A DNA stretch of 64,000 bases from Fibrobacter sp. UWB13 (GTDB lineage Bacteria > Fibrobacterota > Fibrobacteria > Fibrobacterales > Fibrobacteraceae). Numbering within the stretch: the first letter of the stretch is position 1; every line of letters starts with the position of its first letter. The notes beneath the pieces are model-generated. The model searched no databases. It was not told the origin of the DNA and worked only from the letters and a program-made list of their open reading frames with translations. The stretch spans positions 124,001 through 188,000 of the forward strand of contig NZ_FXAX01000004.1 of NCBI RefSeq assembly GCF_900177805.1, given 5' to 3'. Below, in pieces: positions 25,087-33,275 of this stretch. The position numbers and the translations under genes were made by a program.

Positions 25087-27372
25087 TTAGAACCAAGCCT
25101 TGGTTTCAGCAGCGATGTAATGGGAATGCCAATTATTTTCAGAAACGGTTTCGTCAGAGTGCGTCATGAACTTGTAGCGGAAGTGGAGACCCACACGGTC
25201 GGAGAAGTCCCAGTCAAAGCCAAGGCCAATAGCGAAGTCCTTGTAGTTGATCGGAGCCTTTTCATAAATGTAGGTACTGACTTCGTTAATACGGCTCTTG
25301 TTCTTTGCCGAAGCAGACCACTGAGGCATAGCCTTACCGGTTTCACGGGCGACATAAGCCTGGCTAGACCTGAACGTTTCGAGACCGAGGATACCCACCA
25401 TGTGGAATGTCGGAGTCACGGCAACAGTCGGTTCAAACTGACCGTAGAAACTCGTCATGAGCATGTCGAACGTGTTTTCGGAAACGGCGATCGGGGCAAA
25501 CGAAGTAGAAACACCGGAGAGAGCAACAAAAGCGGTCATCATGATGTTGCGGTCGGTACCGAACCAGTGACCAATATCGTAACCACCCATGAAGGACATG
25601 TAGCTAGACCACTTGGCGTGTTCCGGAACCTGTCTGAAAACAGCCTGTTCACCGTTTTCATAAGCGGCGAAAGATTCCCACATTTCCCAAGTACCACCAT
25701 AAAGACCACCATGCTGGCGATACATCTTAACGCCATCAGCAGCAATCTTTTCGACACCGACACGGGAAACATAGGACGTACCGGAGCTGTTACCGGAGTC
25801 AGCCACGAAAAGCGGCTTGTGCTTGGTCCAGGAGTTGGTGCTTTCCCAAATGTTGCGGCCGTTCAAGCGGTAGTTGAACGAAATCACGTCCTTGCCTGCT
25901 TCGATCTGGCGATGCTGAGCATACTGGAAGTCAAAGTAGCCACGGTTGAAGCTCGGTTCCAACTTGAAGTTGATACCAGCCATGTTCGGGGAGTAGCGGA
26001 GAGCACCACCGTTGAGGTAGAATTCATCCTTGCGCCAGCCCGGGAAACGGGACGGGTTCGTAAGAGAGTACGGAGAATAGAAGCCCGGCTGGAAGAACAC
26101 GAGTTCTGCAGTCATCGGCCAGCCTTCGATATACTTGCTCTGAGCCTTGACATAGATACCGATCTTCGGATCGCCAACGCTAGATCTCTTGGTATCAACA
26201 GAATAACCAGAAGACTTATTGGTTGCCTTATAGTCATCAATGACTTCGGACTGGTAGAATGCCGTAGTATCAACAATGCTCAAGCCCAAGTCAGCCATCA
26301 AGAAGAGCTTCGGTGTAACGTTGCCCTTGACATCGATAGAAGCCACGTGGGTATTGAGGAGTCTCGGAGTTGCATCACCGGTACTCTGGATACCATAGTT
26401 AAGCCACTGGTCACGGAATTCATCTTCGCGGATGATACCGTCATCATAAGTGACGCCCAAGTAGTTCACGCCAACGGTCAGGTTGTCGGCAATCTTTTCC
26501 TTGGCGATACGGCCATGAAGGATTGTACCACGGAAATCGTAGCCACCCATCATTTCGAGTTCGCCCGGCTGGCCACCGTACATACGGAGACCGTCACGAG
26601 TTGCCACGTCGGCATCCATCGGCTGGGACACGAGGAACTGAGCCTTCAAGTCATACGGGAGCTGGTAGACGTTAGCAAAGACGCCACCGAAGGAGCGGTT
26701 CGTCCAGAAAGCACGACCACCTTCCTTGACCGGCTTGAATGCCTTTTCCTTATAGTAGGTAGAAACGGTCTTTTCGTCTTCGAAAAGTTCGTACTGCCAT
26801 ACGAAACGCGGGTTCGTTTCACGTTCCCACATGGTAAGCGGGGAAGCGTTAGCCCAGATAACACCGCCTGCGGTAATGTAGGCGCCGAACACACCTGCAC
26901 GGATATCGACACCGACGTTCAATTCTTCATTGATGGTCGATGCATAGTAGTCCGTAGAGTGATCGTAAAGGACGCGTTCATCGTAATAGGCAGGAGTCTG
27001 AGTCGGGTGCTTAGCCAAGTCGTTCGTAAAGATACCGCTCAAGTCGAACGGGAACGAGAGGTTCGTAAACAACGTAATGTAGGAGTTCGGCATGGCGACG
27101 ACGTTCACATTCAAGACTGCATCGACGCTTGTACGTGCCTGGTCATCCTTGACCCACGGGCTCTGTTCAGAATAGTGGAAATTCTTCAAACGGAAAGCCA
27201 TGTAACCGGAGACTGCCAGTGGCAGATCGTCCTTGCCGAGAAGAGTCGATTCCATGTTGTTGGAAAGAGTATCCAACGAAGCGTGAAGGGAATCAAGCTG
27301 CAACTGCGGAGGAAGAGCCCACGCAGCACCGAGGCTAGACGCTAATAAAAGGGAAGAAACTGTTTTGCGCAT
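25087..27372 (-). CDS. Outer-membrane beta-barrel protein 1 of the operon
   Basis: A 761-aa predicted barrel, the most divergent of the three. It has a signal peptide (MRKTVSSLLLASSLGAAWAL), a helix (LQLDSLHASLDTLSNNMEST, 24-43), many aromatic-rich strands and a C-terminal strand ending AAETKAWF. The PLTMW segment near 178-182 corresponds to PLTIY in the other two. AGAGGA precedes the ATG. No known family signature was found; outer-membrane location is inferred from the signal peptide, strand pattern and final Phe. Confidence 0.7.
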   Translation of the reverse strand: MRKTVSSLLLASSLGAAWALPPQLQLDSLHASLDTLSNNMESTLLGKDDLPLAVSGYMAFRLKNFHYSEQSPWVKDDQARTSVDAVLNVNVVAMPNSYITLFTNLSFPFDLSGIFTNDLAKHPTQTPAYYDERVLYDHSTDYYASTINEELNVGVDIRAGVFGAYITAGGVIWANASPLTMWERETNPRFVWQYELFEDEKTVSTYYKEKAFKPVKEGGRAFWTNRSFGGVFANVYQLPYDLKAQFLVSQPMDADVATRDGLRMYGGQPGELEMMGGYDFRGTILHGRIAKEKIADNLTVGVNYLGVTYDDGIIREDEFRDQWLNYGIQSTGDATPRLLNTHVASIDVKGNVTPKLFLMADLGLSIVDTTAFYQSEVIDDYKATNKSSGYSVDTKRSSVGDPKIGIYVKAQSKYIEGWPMTAELVFFQPGFYSPYSLTNPSRFPGWRKDEFYLNGGALRYSPNMAGINFKLEPSFNRGYFDFQYAQHRQIEAGKDVISFNYRLNGRNIWESTNSWTKHKPLFVADSGNSSGTSYVSRVGVEKIAADGVKMYRQHGGLYGGTWEMWESFAAYENGEQAVFRQVPEHAKWSSYMSFMGGYDIGHWFGTDRNIMMTAFVALSGVSTSFAPIAVSENTFDMLMTSFYGQFEPTVAVTPTFHMVGILGLETFRSSQAYVARETGKAMPQWSASAKNKSRINEVSTYIYEKAPINYKDFAIGLGFDWDFSDRVGLHFRYKFMTHSDETVSENNWHSHYIAAETKAWF

Positions 27373-27381
27373 AAAATCCTC

Positions 27382-28125
27382 TTAAATCTCGTTGCGGAAC
27401 GGATAATGAGCCGGGCCTTCGTACGGCTTGCCATGCTTCTTAATCACAATATCATCGATCCAAACTTTGAAGGATTCGTTTTCATCCTTGCGGACTTCGA
27501 GACGGAAGCCCTTGAAGTTGGACCATGCGAACGGGAGCATCACTTCGCGCGTGTTCTTCGCATCCCAGTACACACCGGTATTGCCGAAGAGCTTCAGAGG
27601 AATGCTGAAGTGCTTCCATTCGGTCGTAATTTCACCAAGGCTCTTGGAACGGAGCTTAACCTGGAGGGATTCGCCGTTGCTCTTCACGCCATCGTCAACG
27701 AGCACGAACAAGGCGTTTTCGCCACCCTGGGCACCTTTAAGCCAAAATTCGAGAACACCTTCTTCCAAATACGGAGTCAGGTCCACGGAACCCGCAATAC
27801 AAATGGCGACACCGGAATAGTCGCTCGCGATAAGTTCGATTTCCATGGAGAGAGCACCTTCCATAGCGTACTTATCCGTGAGTACCGGTTCGGGGTTTTC
27901 ACGCGGATACTGGTAGGTATAGCCACCACCACGCGGAATAGCTTCACGCATGACAACGGTGACAACTTCCTTATCAGGACGGAACGGCTTAGGATCCTTC
28001 ATGACAAAGTGGGACTGGTCGCGGTCGCGGTAATCGCTAAAGCCGTAGCCAGCAAAAGAAGATGAAGCAAGAAGCATCGCCGCTAGAGCGGACTTCCAAA
28101 TGGCTTTTTTTAAGTTTCCATTCAT
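27382..28125 (-). CDS. Secreted CBM11/CIA30-like beta-sandwich protein, first gene of the operon
   Basis: A 247-aa secreted protein. After the signal peptide (ending ASSSFA) residues about 75-240 resemble the galactose-binding-like fold of CBM11/CIA30 proteins: GALSMEIELIASDYSGVAIC, LEFWLKGAQGGENALFVLVD, FSIPLKLF, NFKGFRLEVRKDENESFKVW and IDDIVIKK. In CBM11 this fold binds beta-glucans, so glucan binding is inferred. The start at ATG 28125 (MNGNLKKAIW) is preferred over an ATG 30 bases upstream. The gap to the first barrel gene is 9 bases. Confidence 0.68.
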   Translation of the reverse strand: MNGNLKKAIWKSALAAMLLASSSFAGYGFSDYRDRDQSHFVMKDPKPFRPDKEVVTVVMREAIPRGGGYTYQYPRENPEPVLTDKYAMEGALSMEIELIASDYSGVAICIAGSVDLTPYLEEGVLEFWLKGAQGGENALFVLVDDGVKSNGESLQVKLRSKSLGEITTEWKHFSIPLKLFGNTGVYWDAKNTREVMLPFAWSNFKGFRLEVRKDENESFKVWIDDIVIKKHGKPYEGPAHYPFRNEI

Positions 28126-28262
28126 AATAGGTACAATTCTCCAAATTCGGATCATCTACAATATAGCTTGTTTTTGGGAATTTTCGATCCAGTGTTTTGC
28201 AAAAAAGGCTTTGCAAAGCTAGATGTATCAACGAAATACCGCTTGCTAAGCCACATAAACGC

Positions 28263-28279
28263 TGGACTCAAGCGTAAAC
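28263..28279 (+). repeat. 17-bp direct repeat, copy 1 (possible operator)
   Basis: TGGACTCAAGCGTAAAC, identical to copy 2, 82 bp apart start to start. Confidence 0.8.
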
Positions 28280-28344
28280 GGAAATTTTTTCGTTTGTAAT
28301 GTTTCTTAATGTTTACAAATTAAAAATTTTGACGGTGCTCACAA

Positions 28345-28361
28345 TGGACTCAAGCGTAAAC
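28345..28361 (+). repeat. 17-bp direct repeat, copy 2 (possible operator)
   Basis: TGGACTCAAGCGTAAAC, identical to copy 1, about 90 bp before the GH5 start. Confidence 0.8.
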
Positions 28362-28452
28362 ATAAGATAAGCATGTTTTTAATTTTCTAATTTTTGTTTT
28401 ATATAGATTTTGAGAACACGCATTTAAGTATCATAACCTTTTGGGGGTTACC

Positions 28453-29613
28453 ATGATTAAAAAGATTCTTTCTGCAATGGCAATCGGATGCCTCTTTTGC
28501 GCATGCGACAACGGCACCGCTCCTCCGCCGGCCGCATCATCCAGCAACAAAAGCACAGCCGTTCCCGTAGACTACACCGCCGGAAGAACCATGAACAAGA
28601 TTCTTGGCCGCGGCATCAATCTCGGTAACTCCTGGGATTCCGATGGAAACGATGACAGCGGCTGGGGTAACCCCATCCGCGATACGGATTTCGCCATCAT
28701 CAAGGCAGCGGGTTTCAACTCCGTCCGCATCCCGGTCCGCTGGCAGAACGGTTCCGACTATACCAACCATACCGTTAATCCGGATCGTCTGGCAGGCGTC
28801 CTCGAAGATATCCGACTCGCCATCGCAAACGGCCTTGCCGTTGTCGTGAATTTCCACCATTATACCGACCTGAACTGTGCCGGTGGCGGCGGAACCGGTT
28901 GCACTTACAACGCCGCCGAATTCGAAGCCGAAAAGACACACTTCCTCATGATGTGGGCACAGGTGGCACAGGCTATGGGTGAATTTCAGGATAACCAGGT
29001 CGTTCTCGAAATCTTGAATGAGCCCATCATCCCGAACGCAACGCTTGTGGACCAGCTGATGCTTGACGCCTACACCGTCATCCGCACGTACGCTCCGGGC
29101 AAGACCATCATGTTTGAAACCTACCATGCCGCAAAGTTCGAAGACCTCGAAAGCCTGCACTTGCCGCAAGACGGAAACATCATCTTTAGCGGACACTACT
29201 ATCAGCCATACCAGTACAGCCATCAAGGTCATCACGGTAACAAGTGCCTTGGCGACGGTGCCTTCGCCAACACGGCAGCATCCGACATGCAAATTTACAA
29301 GGCTCTCGCCCGCCGTCTTTATCCCGACATCAACGGTACCGATCACGTCCCTTTGAACATGGGTGAATTCGGTGTCGCCGGCGGTAGCAACATGGGACAG
29401 TGCGTATGGTACAATCAGAACGGAGATCCGGAACAAGGCGTTTGGCCCACAGACCAAAATAAAGCCGCATGGGCTCAAAAGACCGCTCAGGCAGCCATAT
29501 CTAGCGGGATGTCCTTCCATTATTGGGGATTTGGTCAGACAGGCGGATTTGACGCCTACAACGTATATAGCGAAACCTGGTATCCGGGATTCCCGCAGGC
29601 ACTGTTACAATAA
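28453..29613 (+). CDS. GH5 endoglucanase (cellulase), probable lipoprotein
   Basis: A 386-aa retaining cellulase. The N-terminus (MIKKILSAMAIGCLFCAC) ends in a lipobox-like Cys18, followed by a Pro/Ser linker, so it is probably surface- or membrane-anchored. The GH5 barrel starts LGRGINLGNSWD; acid/base Glu190 lies in LEILNEPI and nucleophile Glu305 in NMGEFGV, with VVNFHHY and SGHYYQPYQYS lining the cleft. A Gly-rich Cys pair (LNCAGGGGTGC) may form a loop disulfide. ATG 28453 follows GGGGG; an upstream in-frame TTG is ignored. It is divergent from the outer-membrane operon. Confidence 0.93.
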   Translation: MIKKILSAMAIGCLFCACDNGTAPPPAASSSNKSTAVPVDYTAGRTMNKILGRGINLGNSWDSDGNDDSGWGNPIRDTDFAIIKAAGFNSVRIPVRWQNGSDYTNHTVNPDRLAGVLEDIRLAIANGLAVVVNFHHYTDLNCAGGGGTGCTYNAAEFEAEKTHFLMMWAQVAQAMGEFQDNQVVLEILNEPIIPNATLVDQLMLDAYTVIRTYAPGKTIMFETYHAAKFEDLESLHLPQDGNIIFSGHYYQPYQYSHQGHHGNKCLGDGAFANTAASDMQIYKALARRLYPDINGTDHVPLNMGEFGVAGGSNMGQCVWYNQNGDPEQGVWPTDQNKAAWAQKTAQAAISSGMSFHYWGFGQTGGFDAYNVYSETWYPGFPQALLQ

Positions 29614-29623
29614 TTACGGAATA

Positions 29624-30391
29624 TTACGGGCGAACGAGAGAACCGCCCCAATGTTCATCAAAGAAGGCTTGGAACAGAGGTTCCGGGCCTTTTTTCAATT
29701 CTTCGATGACTTCAGCCGTCGGGCGTTTGCCACGGTAAAGTTCGCGGAAGGCTCGTTCGAAAAATGCAATGCGTTCGGGCGGGAATTCATCAGCATGCAA
29801 ACGGAGCGCATGGAGGTTGAGGGACGCAAAGCGAAGCGGGTTCCCGAATGCACGACTGCAAGGGGGAACGTCATAATCGACCTTGAGCGTGCCGCCCACA
29901 AAAGCGTAGGCGCCCACCTGATTACGTTGCTGCACCGCGGTAGTGCCACCGAGGGTGGCAAACATGCCGATACGCACGTGGCCGCCAAGTTGGCAAGCGT
30001 TCGCAATGACAGCCCCCTCGCCAATTTGACAATCGTGCCCCACATGGGCATAAGCCATAATGAGGACGCGTGGCGCAATGCGAGTGCAACCGCCGCCCTG
30101 AACCGTGCCACGGTTGAGCGTCGTGTATTCGCGGATGATGCAATTTTCGCCAATTTCCAATCGAGTTGGCTCGCCCGCGTACTTGAGGTCTTGAGGAGGC
30201 GCCCCGAGAATAGCCCCATCGTAAACGTGCGTATTCGCCTTGATGGTCACGCAGCCGTAAACGCGCACGCGCGATTCGAGCACCACGTTTTCACCAATTT
30301 CCGCACCTTCATCGACAACGCACCAAGGGCCGATAACAGCAGACTCGTGAACGTTGGCATTCGGATGAACAAAAGCGGATGGATGGAGCAT
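29624..30391 (-). CDS. lpxA: Acyl-ACP--UDP-N-acetylglucosamine O-acyltransferase
   Basis: First committed step of lipid A synthesis, showing that the cell has LPS. The 255-aa protein is a left-handed beta-helix of hexapeptide repeats (IGPWCVVDEGAEIGENVVLE and so on) with the catalytic histidine in AHVGHDC (His119), the GGHVRIG turn and a C-terminal helical bundle. Length is normal. lpxB/lpxD are not adjacent. There is no Shine-Dalgarno; TAAATT lies 6 bases before the ATG, suggesting leaderless transcription. Confidence 0.92.
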   Translation of the reverse strand: MLHPSAFVHPNANVHESAVIGPWCVVDEGAEIGENVVLESRVRVYGCVTIKANTHVYDGAILGAPPQDLKYAGEPTRLEIGENCIIREYTTLNRGTVQGGGCTRIAPRVLIMAYAHVGHDCQIGEGAVIANACQLGGHVRIGMFATLGGTTAVQQRNQVGAYAFVGGTLKVDYDVPPCSRAFGNPLRFASLNLHALRLHADEFPPERIAFFERAFRELYRGKRPTAEVIEELKKGPEPLFQAFFDEHWGGSLVRP

Positions 30392-30397
30392 AGCCGT

Positions 30398-30418
30398 AAT
30401 TTAGTAATTTCCTATATT
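30398..30418. promoter_or_regulatory. Back-to-back -10 elements of lpxA and the GT2 gene
   Basis: TAAATT on the minus strand (30398-30403) and TATATT on the plus strand (30413-30418) lie in a gap of only 34 bases between two divergent ATGs. Each is 6-7 bases from its start codon. Confidence 0.55.
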
Positions 30419-30425
30419 TCCCCAC

Positions 30426-31529
30426 ATGGGTGGCATTATTCTCGCATGCCTGACTGCGCTTTATGCGCTACTGTTCCTATTCTTTATCATAGGACTGTTA
30501 AAGACGCATCGTTATAAAGGCCCAAAGGCCACCCCGAGTGTTTCGGTCGTGATCCCGATGCGCAACGAAGAGGAGTTTGCCGAACGCACACTCGAAGCGG
30601 TCGCTGCCCAGGACTACATTGGCGAATGGGAAGTGATTTGCGTCGATGATCGTTCTACGGACCGCACGCGCGAGATTCTCGAAAAGTTTGCCACCACGCA
30701 CCCGCGATTCCGCGTTTTGAGCCTTCCGCAAGACTTACCGCAAATCGCAAGCCCCAAGAAGCGCGCACTCGAAAGCGCCTTCAAGATTGCGAAAAACGAA
30801 GTGCTCTTGACGATGGACGCCGACTGCATCCCGCGCAAGAGCTGGATTACCGCCATGGCCGGGCGATTTGTCGATGGTATCTGCATTGTGCAAGGCCCCA
30901 AGCAGAACAACGGTTCGCGTTCAATGCCGCACCTCTACCAGAAACTCGAGACTCTCGGCTACACCGCGATGGAAGCAGCGGGCTTTAGCCTTGGCCGCCC
31001 GATTGTCGCCAGTGCGGCATGCCTAGCGTACAAAAAAGATCTGTTCTTTAAAGTCGGCGGATTCGGAGACCTCATCAACCTCTCGAGCGGCGATGACGAC
31101 ATGCTCATCCACAAGATGATGAAAATCCCGGGAACGAAGGTTTGCTACAATCTCGACAAGGATGCTGTGATCGAGACCGCCCCGGTGCACACGTGGAAGC
31201 AACTTTTCAACCAGCGCGCCCGCTGGAGCAGTAACGGCACGAACTACGAAAGCAAAGCCTACATCCTTTTGCTCACGCTCATTTACACATACTACATCTG
31301 GATGTTCGTGAGTCCATGGTGCGCTATATTCCTCGACTTTCCGTGGCAATGGTGCGTATTCAGCATTCTGCCCAAGATTGTCGTGGACTTCGTATTCTTG
31401 AGCATTGCATCCTGGAAACTCAAATCCAAGCGCCGCATGCTTGCGTTCTTGCCTGTAGAGCTTATCCAAATCCCAATGATTGTGTTCTGCGTCCCCGCAG
31501 GAATCTCGGGAATGTTCCGATGGAAATGA
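30426..31529 (+). CDS. Membrane-bound family 2 glycosyltransferase
   Basis: A 367-aa glycosyltransferase. One N-terminal helix (3-24) precedes a GT2 GT-A domain: VSVVIPMRNEE, ICVDDRSTDRT, LTMDADCIPR (DxD metal site), the acceptor acid in SSGDDDMLIH and FNQRARW, a QxxRW motif seen in processive GT2 enzymes. Three or four helices follow (about 280-365). The sugar donor and product are unknown; envelope or exopolysaccharide synthesis is likely. It has no ribosome-binding site and a TATATT 7 bases upstream. Confidence 0.82.
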   Translation: MGGIILACLTALYALLFLFFIIGLLKTHRYKGPKATPSVSVVIPMRNEEEFAERTLEAVAAQDYIGEWEVICVDDRSTDRTREILEKFATTHPRFRVLSLPQDLPQIASPKKRALESAFKIAKNEVLLTMDADCIPRKSWITAMAGRFVDGICIVQGPKQNNGSRSMPHLYQKLETLGYTAMEAAGFSLGRPIVASAACLAYKKDLFFKVGGFGDLINLSSGDDDMLIHKMMKIPGTKVCYNLDKDAVIETAPVHTWKQLFNQRARWSSNGTNYESKAYILLLTLIYTYYIWMFVSPWCAIFLDFPWQWCVFSILPKIVVDFVFLSIASWKLKSKRRMLAFLPVELIQIPMIVFCVPAGISGMFRWK

Positions 31530-31542
31530 TTTAGACGAGAGA

Positions 31543-32889
31543 CTAGAGCCGTTCTTTCGTCTGACTCCGGACCCACTCGATTGCTTCTTCGGCGTTCTTG
31601 ATTTTGCCATCGAGCTGGAGCTCAAAGCTTTGCTTGATGGTCTCGCCCATTTGCTTGCCCGGCTTGAATCCCATTTCCATAAGCATTTTGCCCATGAGGA
31701 ACGGCTGCGGAGCTGCATTGAGCAAGTCGAGACTTGTAACAGCCTGCCATAGCTGTTCCGGGAATTCCGGGGCGCCGGCGGCGGCGTAATACTTACGCGG
31801 GGTGGCTTTCACAAGCAGGCACAACAGCTTTAAGCCACCCAGCTTCACCGCCATGCGGCGAAGCGCCGGCGCATCGCTTACAATTGCAAAATCAAGCGTG
31901 CTATAAGCATTCAAAAGCAGCGGAACATTCTTCACCAAGTGCGATTCATTCGTAATGCGTTCGAGGAACTTGAGAGATGTTTCCGGACTCCCGCTGAGAA
32001 ATGTAGCAAACGCAAATTCCATCACCTGATCGTCCGAAAGTGCGGTGCACTTGGCGTCACCAACAGCTCCACTAGCCGCTTCAGCATTCGCAAAGTTCCT
32101 GCGCAAGCTCTCCATGTTGTCAAGCATTTCGCCTAGGTCTTCCCAGGAGCCATGCAGTGGCGAAACTTCCGGGAAAAATTCATTCAGCTTGATGTCCAAA
32201 AACGCGCGCAATCCAAGCGATGGCTTGCCCGGCTTCAAAAGCCACTTCTTGAATTCTTCGAACAAGCGTTCGATAGAAAGGTCTTCGAGCGAAAGCGTCT
32301 GGCAAAGTTCAATCGTCTCGGGTGCAAGCCTAAGCGCAAAGCGACTTGCAAACTGCACACCGCGCAAAATGCGCAGCGAATCTTCGACAAAGGCAGGGCC
32401 CACATGGCGCAACAAACCTTTCTTCAAGTCGTCAATGCCGCCGTACGGGTCACAAAGCGTGAGTTCCGGAAGTTCCATGCCCATCGCATTGATGGTAAAG
32501 TCTCGGCGGAGCGCCGCTTCCTTAAAAGAAAGCTTTTCGTCCGTATGCACCACAAAACCGCGATGGCCATAGCCAACCTTGCTTTCGGTACGCGGGAACG
32601 AAAAATCGAGCGAGAGCCCCTTCATTGCCAAGTGGATCACGCCAAAAGCTTTCCCGACAAGATTCGTGCGACCGTACTTCTTTAAAATCGGAATAAGTTC
32701 ATCTTGCGTGAGGTCGTACACTTCAACGTCATAATCACGGCAAGTCCTGCCAAGGAGCGCATCGCGCACCCAGCCGCCCACCAAGAAGGCGCGACCACCC
32801 GCTTCACGAATTTCGCCCGCAATAGAAAGCAGACGGTTCGGCAAATCCGGTTCAAACGTCTTGCCTGCAAGAGTTTCGATACTCGGCAT
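31543..32889 (-). CDS. cca: CCA-adding tRNA nucleotidyltransferase / poly(A) polymerase family
   Basis: Adds or repairs the 3' CCA of tRNAs. The 448-aa class II enzyme shows FLVGGWVRDALLGR, the catalytic DYDVEV acidic pair, RRDFTINAMG, DPYGGIDDLKKG and EDSLRILRGVQFASRF. The tRNA-Val gene in this window lacks an encoded CCA, so the activity is needed. The ATG shares one base with the stop of the upstream lipoprotein gene (TAATG), placing it last in an operon with a sigma factor and a secreted propeller protein. Confidence 0.9.
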   Translation of the reverse strand: MPSIETLAGKTFEPDLPNRLLSIAGEIREAGGRAFLVGGWVRDALLGRTCRDYDVEVYDLTQDELIPILKKYGRTNLVGKAFGVIHLAMKGLSLDFSFPRTESKVGYGHRGFVVHTDEKLSFKEAALRRDFTINAMGMELPELTLCDPYGGIDDLKKGLLRHVGPAFVEDSLRILRGVQFASRFALRLAPETIELCQTLSLEDLSIERLFEEFKKWLLKPGKPSLGLRAFLDIKLNEFFPEVSPLHGSWEDLGEMLDNMESLRRNFANAEAASGAVGDAKCTALSDDQVMEFAFATFLSGSPETSLKFLERITNESHLVKNVPLLLNAYSTLDFAIVSDAPALRRMAVKLGGLKLLCLLVKATPRKYYAAAGAPEFPEQLWQAVTSLDLLNAAPQPFLMGKMLMEMGFKPGKQMGETIKQSFELQLDGKIKNAEEAIEWVRSQTKERL

Positions 32890-33254
32890 TACTTATCCGC
32901 CTCGACAGACTTGTAGCGGTCGTAAATGCTCATCGTCTTTTCTTCAGAAGAATCCTGCAACAACGTAGAAACCGGGATTTCAACCTTAGAAGAATCCCCA
33001 GTCGTTGCACTTTCCGTATTGGCATAGCGGTCATAAATACTGCCACCAGTCGGACCCGATTCATTTTTCTTTTTAGATTCATCTTCGCGGCAAGTGCGGA
33101 GTTCGTTTTCCATATAGGCGCGCTGATCCGGAGAATACGTCATCGTATTCAGGCGATATTCAATTTCTTCACAAACAAGTCCTTGACGCTCGCCAGCACA
33201 ACCCACCAAGAGCATAAAAACAGCTATAAAGGCAAAACCGATAACTTTATTCAT
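32889..33254 (-). CDS. Small lipoprotein with repeated SIYDRY motif
   Basis: A 121-aa lipoprotein of unknown function. The lipobox is LLVGCAG (Cys19). The mature part has two Cys (CEEIEYR, LRTCRED) and then an acidic Ser/Lys-rich region in which SIYDRY appears twice (72-77, 109-114), spaced 37 residues apart. It overlaps cca by one base and lies 21 bases after the propeller gene. Confidence 0.7.
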   Translation of the reverse strand: MNKVIGFAFIAVFMLLVGCAGERQGLVCEEIEYRLNTMTYSPDQRAYMENELRTCREDESKKKNESGPTGGSIYDRYANTESATTGDSSKVEIPVSTLLQDSSEEKTMSIYDRYKSVEADK

Positions 33255-33275
33255 AGAATGTCCTCAACTCAAAAA

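Larger units (their letters stand above)
28126..28452. promoter_or_regulatory. Divergent control region between the six-gene operon and the GH5 cellulase
   Basis: A 327-bp AT-rich gap. It holds two identical 17-bp repeats (28263-28279 and 28345-28361), two TTTGCAAA palindromes (28196-28203, 28210-28217) and TTAATGTTTAC (28306-28316). A TATATT on the minus strand (28170-28175 area) could be the -10 element of the operon. No open frame of interest is present. Confidence 0.6.

Noticed and set aside
25120-27345. 741-codon open frame antisense to outer-membrane barrel 1
   Set aside because: It lies wholly opposite a gene with signal peptide, ribosome-binding site and operon context, and its translation has no recognisable domain. 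Long antisense frames are common here because of codon bias.
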